From positions 2,170,001 to 2,234,000 of the forward strand of contig NZ_VFYP01000001.1 of assembly GCF_006443685.1 (NCBI RefSeq): a stretch of 64,000 nt of DNA, read 5' to 3'. Shown here piece after piece: positions 34,147 to 43,111 of the stretch. The notes beneath the pieces were generated by a model. The model ran no database searches. It had not been told where the DNA came from and saw only the letters and a program-made list of their open reading frames with translations. A program made the position numbers and the translations under genes. How positions within the stretch are numbered: position 1 is the stretch's first letter; each line of letters starts with the position of its first letter. The stretch comes from Rhizobium glycinendophyticum (GTDB taxonomy: Bacteria; Pseudomonadota; Alphaproteobacteria; Rhizobiales; Rhizobiaceae).

Positions 34147-34911
34147 ATGAACCGTCGCCGCCGCGTTTACGAGGGCAAGGCAAAGATCCTCTATGAGGGT
34201 CCCGAGCCCGGCACGCTGATCCAGTTCTTCAAGGACGATGCAACGGCATTCAACAAGAAGAAGCATGAAGTCATCGACGGAAAAGGCGTCTTGAACAACC
34301 GCATCTCCGAATATGTCTTCACGCATCTGAACAAGATCGGCATTCCCACACATTTCATCCGCCGCATGAACATGCGCGAGCAGCTGATCAAGGAAGTCGA
34401 GATCATTCCGCTCGAAATCGTCGTGCGCAACGTCGCCGCCGGATCGCTCTCAACACGCCTCGGCATCGAAGAAGGCGTGGTCCTGCCGCGCTCGATCATC
34501 GAGTTCTACTACAAGTCAGATGCGCTGGCTGACCCCATGGTCTCCGAAGAGCACATCACCGCCTTCGGTTGGGCAAATCCCGCTGAACTCGATGACATCA
34601 TGGCGCTTGCCATCCGCGTCAACGACTTCCTCTCCGGTCTCTTCCTCGGCATCGGCATCCAGCTGGTCGACTTCAAGATTGAATGCGGCCGCCTCTACGA
34701 AGGCGACATGATGCGCATCATCCTGGCCGACGAGATCTCGCCGGACAATTGCCGCCTCTGGGATATCGAGACCCGCGAGAAGCTCGACAAAGACCGCTTC
34801 CGCCACGACATGGGCGGGCTCCTTGAAGCCTATCAGGAAGTCGCCAAGCGCCTCGGCATCATCAATGAAAACGAGCCCCTGCGCGGCACGGGCCCGGTTC
34901 TGGTCAAGTAA
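34147..34911 (+). CDS. purC: Phosphoribosylaminoimidazole-succinocarboxamide synthase
   Basis: SAICAR synthetase of 254 residues: joins CAIR and aspartate with ATP in purine synthesis. It begins [35 protein letters not shown], the classic N-terminus, and contains [21 protein letters not shown] and the [10 protein letters not shown] and [14 protein letters not shown] motifs. Normal length. The first gene of a plus-strand run with purS (18-base gap), a coiled-coil protein and purQ; purB upstream acts on its product. Confidence 0.96.
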   Translation: MNRRRRVYEGKAKILYEGPEPGTLIQFFKDDATAFNKKKHEVIDGKGVLNNRISEYVFTHLNKIGIPTHFIRRMNMREQLIKEVEIIPLEIVVRNVAAGSLSTRLGIEEGVVLPRSIIEFYYKSDALADPMVSEEHITAFGWANPAELDDIMALAIRVNDFLSGLFLGIGIQLVDFKIECGRLYEGDMMRIILADEISPDNCRLWDIETREKLDKDRFRHDMGGLLEAYQEVAKRLGIINENEPLRGTGPVLVK

Positions 34912-34929
34912 GTTTTGGAGAGAGTAGAA

Positions 34930-35172
34930 GTGATCAAGGCACGCGTCACCGTCACCCTGAAGAACGGCGTCCTCGACCCCCAGGGCAAGGCCATCGAAGG
35001 CGCCCTCGGCGCGCTCGGCTTCGACGGCGTCGGCCAGGTGCGCCAGGGCAAGGTCTTCGACCTCGAAGTCGAAGGCTCCGACAAGGCCAAGGCCGAAGCC
35101 GACCTGAAAGCCATGTGCGAAAAGCTCCTCGCCAACACGGTAATCGAGAATTATACTATCTCCATCGCCTGA
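34930..35172 (+). CDS. purS: Phosphoribosylformylglycinamidine synthase subunit PurS
   Basis: Small subunit of the three-part FGAM synthase (PurS-PurQ-PurL), 80 residues, forming a dimer that bridges the glutaminase and synthetase parts. The typical start is IKARVTVTLKNGVLDPQGKAIEGAL, with CEKLLANTVIENY near the end. I set the start at GTG 34930 because GGAGAGAG precedes it by five bases; a TTG at 34915 would add five residues and would put that Shine-Dalgarno sequence inside the coding region. Confidence 0.95.
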   Translation: MIKARVTVTLKNGVLDPQGKAIEGALGALGFDGVGQVRQGKVFDLEVEGSDKAKAEADLKAMCEKLLANTVIENYTISIA

Positions 35173-35191
35173 GGGTTGAAGGAGAGACGCG

Positions 35192-35449
35192 ATGGCTGAG
35201 GTGACCAGCGAATTGATGTTCGAGCTTCTCAAGAGGCTTAATCAGAAGCTCGACAAGGTCGACTTTGCCATCGGCGAATTGCGCGCAGATAATCAGACAA
35301 TGCGCGCGCAAATTCATGCGCTGCAGGGAGACATCAACAACCTGCGCGCCACAGTCGGACACTTTGAAAGCCGGCTAGACCGCATCGACAATCGCCTGGA
35401 GCTGCGGGAGTTCCAGGAAGCCCAGCTAAGGTTTGAGCCCCAGCCATGA
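35192..35449 (+). CDS. Hypothetical coiled-coil protein between purS and purQ
   Basis: I do not recognise a family. The 85 residues are nearly all helix with heptad character: L, I and V repeat in [52 protein letters not shown] spacing, so a parallel or antiparallel coiled coil is likely. No cysteines, no membrane segment. The ATG follows GGAGAGACGCG, a good site. The stop overlaps the purQ start by four bases, so purQ translation is coupled to it. It could associate with the FGAM synthase complex or be an unrelated insertion in the operon. Confidence 0.8.
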   Translation: MAEVTSELMFELLKRLNQKLDKVDFAIGELRADNQTMRAQIHALQGDINNLRATVGHFESRLDRIDNRLELREFQEAQLRFEPQP

Positions 35450-36117
35450 AATCAGCCGTCGTCCAGCTCCCAGGCCTCAATCGTGACCGTGACATGATCG
35501 CGGCGCTGACCAAGATCTCCGGCCACGCGCCTGTCACCATCTGGCAGACCGAAACCGAGATCCCTGATGTCGACCTGATCGTCATCCCCGGCGGCTTCTC
35601 CTATGGCGACTATCTTCGCTGCGGCGCGATTGCAGCCCGCATGCCGGTCATGCAGGCGATCAAGGAAAAGGCCGAACAGGGCGTCAAGGTGATCGGCGTC
35701 TGCAACGGCTTCCAGATCCTCGTTGAAGCAGGCATGCTGCCGGGCGCGCTGATGCGCAACCAGTCGCTGAAATTCGTCTGCAAGGAAATCAAGCTGGAAG
35801 TGGTGAACCCCGAAACCGACTTCACCCGCGCCTATGCCAAGGGCCAGATCATCCGCTGCCCCGTTGCCCATCACGATGGCAACTACTTCGCCGATGCGGA
35901 GACCCTGAAGGCGATCGAAGGCAATGGCCAGGTCGTCTTCCGCTATGCCGAAGGCACCAACCCGAACGGCTCGATGAACGACATAGCCGGCGTCGTGAAT
36001 GCAAAGGGCAATGTGCTCGGCATGATGCCTCATCCGGAAAATCTCATCGAAGCCGCCCATGGTGGCAATGACGGTCGTGGCATCTTCGCCTCGGCACTGG
36101 ACGTCATCGCAGCCTGA
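35446..36117 (+). CDS. purQ: Phosphoribosylformylglycinamidine synthase glutaminase subunit PurQ
   Basis: Class I glutamine amidotransferase of 223 residues that supplies ammonia to PurL. It has [19 protein letters not shown], the nucleophile cysteine in GVCNGFQIL and the catalytic histidine/glutamate in MMPHPENL. Overlaps the coiled-coil gene by four bases. Just after its stop lies an imperfect hairpin (GGTAAGC-TTC-GCTTAACC) without a clear T-run. purL follows about 2.3 kb later, interrupted by a lipoprotein, a DUF1127 gene and a MocR regulator. Confidence 0.96.
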   Translation: MKSAVVQLPGLNRDRDMIAALTKISGHAPVTIWQTETEIPDVDLIVIPGGFSYGDYLRCGAIAARMPVMQAIKEKAEQGVKVIGVCNGFQILVEAGMLPGALMRNQSLKFVCKEIKLEVVNPETDFTRAYAKGQIIRCPVAHHDGNYFADAETLKAIEGNGQVVFRYAEGTNPNGSMNDIAGVVNAKGNVLGMMPHPENLIEAAHGGNDGRGIFASALDVIAA

Positions 36118-36176
36118 GGTAAGCTTCGCTTAACCCTGCGAATGTTAGAGAGGCGGCACACAGCCGAAAGATAGCC

Positions 36177-36566
36177 ATGCGCCGCCTCAGCTTTTCCCTC
36201 TTCATGATTGCCGTCGCAGCGCTTTCGGCCTGCAAATCAGACACGCCACCGCCACGTCCTGCATCCAGCCAATCAGCCCTGGACGTCATGGAACTGGTCG
36301 CTGTCGGCGCCAATCGCTGCTGGTTCAAGTCCGGCGACCCGGCCTTCAAGGCCTATTCGCTCGCCCCGGAACTTACCTCCTTCTCCGGCCGGCCCCGCAT
36401 CCTGATCGTTCGTAAGGGCTCAAGCGACATCCGCCCGCTGCTGGTCGTTCAGGCCGAGGGCAAACCAGCGCGTCTCGATGCCTTCGGACCTATGATGGGC
36501 GAGGCGCTCGCGCCGCGCATCCGCGCTGACGTCGTCCGCTGGGCAAAAGGCTCCAAGGACTGCTGA
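36177..36566 (+). CDS. Small hypothetical lipoprotein
   Basis: Protein of 129 residues with a lipoprotein signal peptide: MRRLSFSLFMIAVAALSAC, with the lipobox LSAC and a serine-free +2 (K), which in general favours outer-membrane sorting. The mature part starts KSDTPPPRPASSQSAL and includes two further cysteines (NRCWFKSGD and SKDC, the last residue), which could form a disulfide. I do not recognise a family. It ends directly against the convergent DUF1127 gene. Confidence 0.75.
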   Translation: MRRLSFSLFMIAVAALSACKSDTPPPRPASSQSALDVMELVAVGANRCWFKSGDPAFKAYSLAPELTSFSGRPRILIVRKGSSDIRPLLVVQAEGKPARLDAFGPMMGEALAPRIRADVVRWAKGSKDC

Positions 36567-36818
36567 TCAGAGTGGCGGCAAACGCGCCCTGTCCAGACGC
36601 ACCATCAGGCTCTTGCCCGCTTCGCGCCGCGCTTCATGCTCGCTCAAGCCAATATCTCTCAGCTGATCTTCGGTGAGAGCGGCGAGCGACTGCCGCGACC
36701 GAGAGCGGCTGGACCTTGCCTGGACATGCCGGACCAACGCGTGCCACACACCCACAAACGTGGCCAGCCTCGAAGCGGATTGCACGGCAGGCGTGGTAAT
36801 TGTATCTATTGTCATCAT
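36567..36818 (-). CDS. DUF1127 protein
   Basis: Protein of 83 residues with a C-terminal DUF1127 motif: LAALTEDQLRDIGLSEHEARREAGKS. DUF1127 proteins are small, arginine-rich and abundant in alphaproteobacteria; some affect RNA turnover and phosphate or carbon responses. The start is one of two adjacent ATGs after AGAGATG. Divergent from the MocR regulator; half-sites ATTGT(A/C) are repeated around its own start. Confidence 0.82.
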   Translation of the reverse strand: MMTIDTITTPAVQSASRLATFVGVWHALVRHVQARSSRSRSRQSLAALTEDQLRDIGLSEHEARREAGKSLMVRLDRARLPPL

Positions 36819-36880
36819 CACATCTCTGCAATAGTCATAATCCTCTTGAGAACGACGTATGAATTGACTCCTACTCAGTG

Positions 36881-36899
36881 ACAATATACAGAATTGTCC
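36881..36899. promoter_or_regulatory. Candidate MocR operator: GACAAT-N7-ATTGTC
   Basis: Perfect six-base arms GACAAT (36881-36886) and ATTGTC (36894-36899), ending two bases before the MocR ATG. A further ATTGTC occurs near the DUF1127 start (36808-36813, next to ATTGTA). The position fits autorepression by the adjacent regulator and control of the divergent DUF1127 gene. Confidence 0.5.
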
Positions 36900-36901
36900 C
36901 C

Positions 36902-38320
36902 ATGACAAACTGGCTTCCATCACTCAGCAACGGGCACGGCCCACTCTATGTCCGCATCGCCGATGATGCCGAAAGGGCAATCAAATCCGGTGCATTGCTA
37001 CAGGGGTCAAAACTCCCGCCGCAGCGGGACCTTGCTTATGACATTGGGGTGACAATAGGGACAATATCCCGAGCATACGCTCTTTTACGGGAGCGCGGGC
37101 TGGTCAGTGGCGAAGTTGGGCGAGGCACCTATGTGCAGGCGGACACCAGCGATCCGTCAACGTCTCCGCGCGATCCGGTGACAATCAACTACGGCGGGAC
37201 ACGCGCGATCACGCCGCCGCCCGGTAAGCTGCGCTTCGACACGACAGCTGCAATCGACGTGGGACAGGCCGAGATTGTCGGGCGGGTCATGACGGAGATC
37301 GCAGCCGCCCATCCCTCTGAGATTTCCAGCTACACCCGCACGCTCTCTCCCGACTGGCAGGAGGCCGGCAGACAGTGGCTGTCTAGCGGCACCTGGTCGC
37401 CAGAGGTATCGCAGATCCTGCCGCAGATGGGTGTTCATGCCGGCATCAATGCCGTAATCGCAGCCGTCACCGGCACGGGCGATCGCGTCGTCTGCGAACA
37501 TCTGACCTATTCCCAGGTGTCACGCAGCGCCATGCTGATGGGCCGCCAGATCGCGCTCGTCGATTCGGATGCAGACGGCATCCTTCCGGAAGACTTCGAA
37601 CGCGTCTGCGCCCGCGAGCATCCGAAAGCCGCCTTCATCATGTCGTCCGGCCAGAACCCGACGCTGGCCTGCCTGCCGCTCTCGCGCCGCAAGGACATCG
37701 TCGCCATCGCGCGCAAATACAATGTCTGGCTGATCGAGGACTATCTTTATGGGGGCATGATTGCCGATGGCATTCCGCTTCTGGCGGAACTTGCGCCGGA
37801 CCGCACCTTTCTGCTCAACGGCCTGTCAAAATCGGTGGCAGCCGGTGTTCGCGGCGGCTGGGTCGCCTGCCCGCCCCATATGAGCCAGCGTGTGCGGGTC
37901 ACGCAGAAGATGGTGAGCGGCGGCCTGCCCTTTCTGTTGGCCGAACTCTCTGCGAGGCTGGTGCTGTCAGGCGCCGCCGGTGAAATCCGGGGCAAGGTCT
38001 TGGCCGAAATCGCCTCGCGCGAAGCGGTGGTTCGCGAGCTTTTTGGCGGCAAGGAATTTCGGTCCCATCCCCGCCTGCCCTTCTTCTGGCTGAAACTTCC
38101 TGAGCCCTGGATGTCTGGCACCTTCAAACAGGCCGTTCTCGATGCCAATGTGCTGATCGACGATGAGGATGAGTTCAAGCCGGCGCGTTCCTCCCGGGTC
38201 TTTCACCACGTCCGCGTCGGCTTCAGCGAAGGCCGGGATCGATCAATCGCCATTGAAGGCCTGAAAACGGTCCGGCGTATCCTCGACCAGTCCCCGCTTG
38301 GCACAAGCGCCTTCGTCTGA
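36902..38320 (+). CDS. MocR-family regulator: GntR helix-turn-helix fused to aminotransferase
   Basis: Protein of 472 residues. The N-terminal GntR-type winged helix spans about 12-75 ([52 protein letters not shown]). A class I aminotransferase-like domain follows (about 110-460) with the likely PLP lysine in [15 protein letters not shown]. MocR proteins usually sense PLP or an amino compound and regulate nearby genes. The start MTNWLPSL is chosen because the upstream open frame crosses the palindrome. Its target may be the divergent DUF1127 gene or itself. No PLP-pathway or GABA gene adjoins. Confidence 0.9.
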   Translation: MTNWLPSLSNGHGPLYVRIADDAERAIKSGALLQGSKLPPQRDLAYDIGVTIGTISRAYALLRERGLVSGEVGRGTYVQADTSDPSTSPRDPVTINYGGTRAITPPPGKLRFDTTAAIDVGQAEIVGRVMTEIAAAHPSEISSYTRTLSPDWQEAGRQWLSSGTWSPEVSQILPQMGVHAGINAVIAAVTGTGDRVVCEHLTYSQVSRSAMLMGRQIALVDSDADGILPEDFERVCAREHPKAAFIMSSGQNPTLACLPLSRRKDIVAIARKYNVWLIEDYLYGGMIADGIPLLAELAPDRTFLLNGLSKSVAAGVRGGWVACPPHMSQRVRVTQKMVSGGLPFLLAELSARLVLSGAAGEIRGKVLAEIASREAVVRELFGGKEFRSHPRLPFFWLKLPEPWMSGTFKQAVLDANVLIDDEDEFKPARSSRVFHHVRVGFSEGRDRSIAIEGLKTVRRILDQSPLGTSAFV

Positions 38321-38465
38321 CCCTCCCACATGCGATGGCGCCCTCTGTGAAAGCGGCGGGAAAGGCCTGATGGGCCGCATTTTTCAAGTGCGTCGCGCGC
38401 AGGCTTGCGTTATAGCCTGCCTCGAAACCGATCTCCCCCAGATCTCCCCTTGCCCTGAGAGCCAG

Positions 38466-40688
38466 ATGACCGTTTCCAACTCCCGTCCCATCACCGCAGA
38501 ATTGATCGCAAGCCACGGCCTGAAGCCCGACGAATACGATCGCATCCTGAATCTGATCGGACGCGAGCCGACCTTCACCGAACTCGGCATCTTCTCGGCG
38601 ATGTGGAACGAGCACTGCTCCTACAAGTCCTCGAAGAAGTGGCTGAAGACCCTGCCGACCAAGGGTCCGCGCGTCATCCAGGGTCCCGGGGAAAATGCCG
38701 GCGTCGTGGACATCGACGACGGCGACGTCGTCGTCTTCAAGATGGAAAGCCACAACCACCCCTCCTACATCGAACCCTATCAGGGTGCGGCAACCGGCGT
38801 CGGCGGCATTCTGCGCGACGTCTTCACTATGGGCGCCCGTCCGGTCGCGGCCATGAACGCGCTGCGCTTTGGCGCGCCTGACCATCCGAAGACCAAGCAT
38901 CTCGTCGCTGGCGTCGTTGCCGGTGTCGGCGGCTACGGCAATTCCTTCGGTGTTCCAACAGTCGGCGGTGAAGTCGAATTCGACGCCCGCTACAACGGCA
39001 ATATCCTGGTCAACGCCTTCGCAGCCGGCCTTGCCAAGGCGGATGGCATCTTTCTCTCGGAAGCCAAGGGCGTCGGCCTTCCCGTCGTGTATCTCGGCGC
39101 CAAGACCGGTCGCGACGGCGTCGGCGGCGCGACTATGGCGTCTGCAGAATTCGATGAGTCGATCGAAGAGAAGCGCCCGACCGTGCAGGTCGGCGACCCC
39201 TTCACCGAAAAATGCCTGCTCGAAGCCTGCCTCGAGCTGATGAAGACCGGCGCCGTCATCGCCATCCAGGACATGGGGGCTGCCGGCCTCACCTGCTCGG
39301 CGGTCGAAATGGGCGCCAAGGGCGACCTCGGCATCGAGCTGCATCTCGACAAGGTGCCGGTGCGCGAAGAGCGCATGACGGCCTATGAAATGATGCTCTC
39401 GGAAAGCCAGGAGCGCATGCTCATGGTGCTCGAGCCCTCCAAGGAAGAGGTTGCCAAGGCGATCTTCGTCAAGTGGGGCCTCGACTTCGCCATCGTCGGC
39501 TACACCACTGACGACCTGCGCTTCCGCGTCATTCACCAGGGCGAGGAAGTCGCAAACCTGCCGATCAAGGAACTCGGCGACGAGGCTCCGGAATACGACC
39601 GTCCCTGGATTGAGCCGAAGGTCCCTGCCCCGCTCGCCGAAAACGACATCCCGGCCGGCGACGTCGCAGACGCTCTGCTGAAGCTCGTCGGCTCAGCCAA
39701 CAATTCCTCGCGCCGCTGGGTCTACGAACAGTATGACACGCTCATCCAGGGCAATTCGCTGCAGCTTCCGGGCGGCGATGCCGGCGTCATCCGCGTTGAA
39801 GGCCATGCCTCCAAGGCGCTCGCCTTCTCTTCCGACGTCACCCCGCGTTACGTCGAGGCCGATCCCTTCGAAGGTGGCAAGCAGGCAGTTGCGGAATGCT
39901 GGCGCAACATCACGGCAACCGGTGCCCTGCCGCTTGCCGCGACCGACAACCTGAACTTCGGCAATCCCGAGCGCCCCGAGATCATGGGCCAGTTCGTCTT
40001 TGCGATCAAAGGCATCGGCGAAGCCTGCAAGGCCCTCGATTTCCCGATCGTCTCGGGCAACGTGTCCCTCTATAACGAGACCAATGGCCAGGCCATCCTG
40101 CCGACCCCGACGATTGCCGGCGTGGGCCTGATGAAGGACTGGACGAAGATGGCCCGCATCCGCTTCGCCGCTCAGGGCGAAGCGATCCTGCTCGCCGGCG
40201 CTCCCTCCGGCTGGGGCACGCATCTCGGTCAGTCGGTCTACCTGCGTGACATCCATGGCCGGACCGACGGCCCTGCCCCGCATGTCGATCTGGCGCATGA
40301 GAAGAAAGTCGGCGATTTCGTCCGTGGCCTGATCGAGGACGGTCTCGCCACCGCCGTACACGACTGCTCGTCCGGCGGCCTCGGCCTCGCCGTCGCCGAA
40401 ATGGCCATGGCCTCCGGTATCGGCGCGCATCTCAACGCCTTGAACGATGCGAACCCGATCGCCGTCTTCTATGGCGAAGACCAGGGCCGCTATGTCGTGA
40501 CCGTCACCGAAGCCAATGTCAACCAGGTCCAGGTTCGTGCCGAAGCTGCAGGCGTCTTCTGCCCTTGGATCGGCCGCACCGGCGGCACCAATGTGGTGCT
40601 CGGCGACGCCAAGCCGGTTGCCGTGGAAGAGCTGCAGAAGGCGCATGAAGGCTGGTTCCCGGCCTTGATGGAAGGCGAATTGGCGTAA
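38466..40688 (+). CDS. purL: Phosphoribosylformylglycinamidine synthase subunit PurL
   Basis: The 740-residue small-type PurL, which makes FGAM from FGAR, ATP and ammonia delivered by PurQ via PurS. It shows [62 protein letters not shown] and the repeated AIRS-like halves with the second domain ending [15 protein letters not shown]. Start at [18 protein letters not shown]; an open frame reaching into the MocR gene is not real. A 10-bp hairpin follows the stop. Confidence 0.96.
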   Translation: MTVSNSRPITAELIASHGLKPDEYDRILNLIGREPTFTELGIFSAMWNEHCSYKSSKKWLKTLPTKGPRVIQGPGENAGVVDIDDGDVVVFKMESHNHPSYIEPYQGAATGVGGILRDVFTMGARPVAAMNALRFGAPDHPKTKHLVAGVVAGVGGYGNSFGVPTVGGEVEFDARYNGNILVNAFAAGLAKADGIFLSEAKGVGLPVVYLGAKTGRDGVGGATMASAEFDESIEEKRPTVQVGDPFTEKCLLEACLELMKTGAVIAIQDMGAAGLTCSAVEMGAKGDLGIELHLDKVPVREERMTAYEMMLSESQERMLMVLEPSKEEVAKAIFVKWGLDFAIVGYTTDDLRFRVIHQGEEVANLPIKELGDEAPEYDRPWIEPKVPAPLAENDIPAGDVADALLKLVGSANNSSRRWVYEQYDTLIQGNSLQLPGGDAGVIRVEGHASKALAFSSDVTPRYVEADPFEGGKQAVAECWRNITATGALPLAATDNLNFGNPERPEIMGQFVFAIKGIGEACKALDFPIVSGNVSLYNETNGQAILPTPTIAGVGLMKDWTKMARIRFAAQGEAILLAGAPSGWGTHLGQSVYLRDIHGRTDGPAPHVDLAHEKKVGDFVRGLIEDGLATAVHDCSSGGLGLAVAEMAMASGIGAHLNALNDANPIAVFYGEDQGRYVVTVTEANVNQVQVRAEAAGVFCPWIGRTGGTNVVLGDAKPVAVEELQKAHEGWFPALMEGELA

Positions 40689-40709
40689 CGCCGTCGATGC
40701 CTGTGGAGC

Positions 40710-40734
40710 ATGGGGTAGGCTCGACCTACCCCAT
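40710..40734 (+). repeat. Perfect 10-bp hairpin after purL, no T-run
   Basis: Arms ATGGGGTAGG (40710-40719) and CCTACCCCAT (40725-40734) around CTCGA. It is followed by TGAAAC, not a T-tract, so it may protect the purL mRNA 3' end or act with Rho rather than as a simple terminator. Confidence 0.6.
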
Positions 40735-40797
40735 TGAAACGCTTCGGCGAATGCACGATAGTTCTCGTATTGCTGATTTGCATGAGGGGTGCGTTTT

Positions 40798-41031
40798 ATG
40801 CCAATGAAACCGGGCGACATCGAAGACATGATCAAGGCTGGCATTCCGGGCGCGAAGGTTGTCATCCGGGATCTGGCCGGTGATGGCGATCACTACGCTG
40901 CCGAGGTTGTCGCCGAGGCCTTTCGCGGCAAGAGCCGGGTGCAGCAGCATCAGATGGTCTATGACGCCCTGAAGGGGAATATGGGCGGCGTTCTGCACGC
41001 CCTGGCTTTACAGACCAGCATTCCGGAATAG
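40798..41031 (+). CDS. bolA: BolA-family protein
   Basis: Protein of 77 residues of the short BolA type. It has MKPGDIEDMIKAGIPGAKVVIRDLAGDGDHYAAEVV, with the Fe-S-associated histidine in GDHY and a second histidine in RVQQHQMVYDAL. BolA proteins pair with CGFS glutaredoxins to bind or traffic [2Fe-2S] clusters; grxD lies 1.7 kb downstream. The start ATG is eight bases after GAGGGG. A terminator follows. Confidence 0.92.
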   Translation: MPMKPGDIEDMIKAGIPGAKVVIRDLAGDGDHYAAEVVAEAFRGKSRVQQHQMVYDALKGNMGGVLHALALQTSIPE

Positions 41032-41055
41032 CCGACAATCATGCTGAAGATGCGA

Positions 41056-41086
41056 GCCTGCCGTGCTCACGGCAGGCTTTTCATTT
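41056..41086 (+). terminator. Rho-independent terminator of bolA
   Basis: Stem GCCTGCCGTG / CACGGCAGGC (effective loop TGCTCA) followed by TTTTCATTT. The convergent hydrolase gene ends 12 bases later. Confidence 0.88.
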
Positions 41087-41097
41087 GATGCCGTCCA

Positions 41098-42261
41098 TCA
41101 GAAAGCCGGTGGCTGGGTGGCCTTCAGATTGGCGAAGGTGAGTGCCGGCAGCGGACCGGCGGTCATCAGCGTGAAGTCATAGCCACTCTTCTGGTCTGGC
41201 CCGAGGACATATTGCCGGTGCATGCGCAGGAAATCGCGGCGGTTCTTTGCGTAGCGTTGCGCCGACATGGCATGTTTGAAGCGAATAAAAGCAAGTTTCG
41301 GCTGCGGCGCATCGGGATGACCGGAGAGCGCGACCGTGTGGCACTTGTAGAGATGGATGGGGTCGGTCAGACACTGGACGTCGAACCAATCGATCTGAGC
41401 ATGGCGCGCCACGAGCCCGATCCGACTGCGCAACACCTTCGCCCGTGACAGCAGGCTGCACTGGAGAGCAGCACCGCCAAGAGTGACAAAGGTGATCCGA
41501 CGTCCCGCAAGAAGCGTGTGGTTCCGCTCGATCAGACGCCCGACCACGGAGAGCGCGAGGCTCGCCCCCATACTGTGAGACGTCACAAGTATCTCGTCAG
41601 CGGATGTGGCCAGAGCCCGTTCGGCGCGTTCGGTCTGCCGTTCAATCCAGGCTGCGACCTCAGGCCGATTTTCGGCGATTGCGACCGCCAGTCGCCAGTC
41701 CGCGAGCAGATGCAGGACATGATAGCGATCAGAAAACCGCATCCAGCCATACCGGAAGAAGGCGTAGCCGACCGGCAAAGACAGGAGGAGCCAAAACGGG
41801 TGGAGATCGAGGGTCCCTGGCAAGACTGCGATCTCGAGCCCAATCACGGCTCCAAGCGCAAGAAACAGATAGGGGAAGAGGAAGAACAGCGCGAACCGCC
41901 AAGCATGACGAAAATAGGCCGCGGCCGCTCCTTGTTTTATGACGGAAAAACCAGCGGCATAACCGGCGGCGATCTGCCGCCAGATGCTATCGCGGCGCAG
42001 ACTCGTGATCAGGTCGTTGTGATCGAAAATATGGATCTCGCTCTGCGCCGTCCAGCCAAGAGCCTCTGCACGAACGGTGAAGTTTGCATCCGCCGGGGAA
42101 TCCATCAGGGGACCAACGTCGAAGCGACAGTTCCAGACTTGAGCCGCCTGGGCCGCTGATCGCTGATATCGCTGTCGATGTGCCTCGGCATCCAGGGGCT
42201 CGAAACCCGGAAAATGCAGGACGACGCGGCTGTTGATCATCGGGGCGTTCACTCGTTTCAC
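41098..42261 (-). CDS. Membrane-embedded alpha/beta hydrolase-like protein, copy A
   Basis: Protein of 387 residues from no family I can name. An N-terminal strand with HFPGFE (about 15-21) resembles an oxyanion-loop start. Two transmembrane helices lie at about 122-147 and 153-173, then a nucleophile elbow TSHSMGASL with S230 and DVQCLTDPIHLYKC near 310. The C-terminus keeps RRDFLRMHRQYVLG and SGYDFTLMTAGP. It is homologous along its full length to the protein encoded at 46633-47838: same helix positions, same elbow position, shared WRFAL-FFL-FP, LTD-I--YKC and R-F-R-H-QY patterns. Predicted to be an inner-membrane serine hydrolase; substrate unknown. The start could be the eighth codon. Confidence 0.75.
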   Translation of the reverse strand: MKRVNAPMINSRVVLHFPGFEPLDAEAHRQRYQRSAAQAAQVWNCRFDVGPLMDSPADANFTVRAEALGWTAQSEIHIFDHNDLITSLRRDSIWRQIAAGYAAGFSVIKQGAAAAYFRHAWRFALFFLFPYLFLALGAVIGLEIAVLPGTLDLHPFWLLLSLPVGYAFFRYGWMRFSDRYHVLHLLADWRLAVAIAENRPEVAAWIERQTERAERALATSADEILVTSHSMGASLALSVVGRLIERNHTLLAGRRITFVTLGGAALQCSLLSRAKVLRSRIGLVARHAQIDWFDVQCLTDPIHLYKCHTVALSGHPDAPQPKLAFIRFKHAMSAQRYAKNRRDFLRMHRQYVLGPDQKSGYDFTLMTAGPLPALTFANLKATQPPAF

Positions 42262-42361
42262 GGCGTTGGGCCGCAGGCTGCGCTTGCTAGACGAGAATGA
42301 CGTTGATTAAAAGATGAAACGGATAAATTTCCTGCGAACCTGGCTGGGAGGGCATGGGCTG

Positions 42362-42595
42362 ATGGCTGATTTGGTTTCTGACATCGTGAAGAACGTCGTC
42401 GAAGGCGTGCTCAAGGAGATCCTCAAGAAACCGTCGAGCAAGCGTGCGAGCCGACGCAGACAACCGGGCCGTTCGGCCACGACGGGCCGTTTCGTAAAGA
42501 AGAAGGCCAAGGCCAAACGCGTGGCGACTGCGCCGCGGAAGCAGCAGAGCCGACGCCGCACTGCCGCCAAGCGTAGCCGTCAACGCACATCCTGA
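42362..42595 (+). CDS. Small protein with histone-like basic tail
   Basis: Protein of about 77 residues. An amphipathic helix MADLVSDIVKNVVEGVLKEILKK is followed by a very basic, low-complexity tail of K, R, A, S and Q (SSKRASRRRQPGR, KKKAKAKR, RKQQSRRRTAAKRSRQR), similar in composition to histone H1 tails or some nucleoid proteins. It probably binds nucleic acid or acidic membrane surface by charge. An upstream in-frame ATG at 42314 would add MKRINFLRTWLGGHGL. I do not recognise a named family. Divergent from hydrolase copy A. Confidence 0.7.
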   Translation: MADLVSDIVKNVVEGVLKEILKKPSSKRASRRRQPGRSATTGRFVKKKAKAKRVATAPRKQQSRRRTAAKRSRQRTS

Positions 42596-42693
42596 CACTG
42601 AGGCGGCTTACGCCACTGGCAAAATCAGTTTCCACTTGCTATCTGTAGCGCATGCGAACCTGCCGCCTTGACCGGCATGTGAAAGGATAAGCC

Positions 42694-43026
42694 ATGAGCG
42701 CCCACGAATTCATCGACAACGAAGTGAAGACCAATGATGTGGTCCTGTTCATGAAGGGCAGCCCGCAGTTCCCGCAATGCGGTTTTTCGGGTCAGGTCGT
42801 CCAGATCCTCGATTATCTCGGCGTGGACTACAAGGGCGTCAACGTGCTGGCCGACATGGAAATCCGTGAGGGCATCAAGCAGTATTCCAACTGGCCGACC
42901 ATCCCGCAGCTCTACATCAAGGGCGAATTCGTCGGTGGTTGCGACATCGTCCGCGAAATGTTTCAGGCGGGCGAGCTTCAGAAGCATTTTGAAGACCAGG
43001 GCATCGCCGTCCGCGGCGCTGCCTGA
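42694..43026 (+). CDS. grxD: Monothiol CGFS glutaredoxin
   Basis: Protein of 110 residues of the Grx4/GrxD class. It has the CGFS active site (C29) in [34 protein letters not shown] and the FMKG segment. Such proteins bind a glutathione-ligated [2Fe-2S] cluster and act with BolA in iron-sulfur assembly; bolA is in the same neighbourhood. A strong terminator follows about 40 bases after the stop. Confidence 0.95.
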   Translation: MSAHEFIDNEVKTNDVVLFMKGSPQFPQCGFSGQVVQILDYLGVDYKGVNVLADMEIREGIKQYSNWPTIPQLYIKGEFVGGCDIVREMFQAGELQKHFEDQGIAVRGAA

Positions 43027-43063
43027 CCATTCACCAAGAGGTTTTTCCATTCCAAGGCTGACT

Positions 43064-43090
43064 AGGCGTTGCCCCGGGCAACGCCTTTTG
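43064..43090 (+). terminator. Terminator after grxD
   Basis: Stem AGGCGTTGCCC / GGGCAACGCCT with a minimal loop, followed by TTTTGG. The T-run is short, but the stem is strong and the position fits. Confidence 0.75.
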
Positions 43091-43111
43091 GCCGTTTGAG
43101 GGTAATTTACT

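Noticed and set aside
38223..39536. 437-codon minus-strand open frame opposite purL
   Set aside because: The plus strand encodes complete PurL motifs in this interval; the antisense product shows no family pattern.
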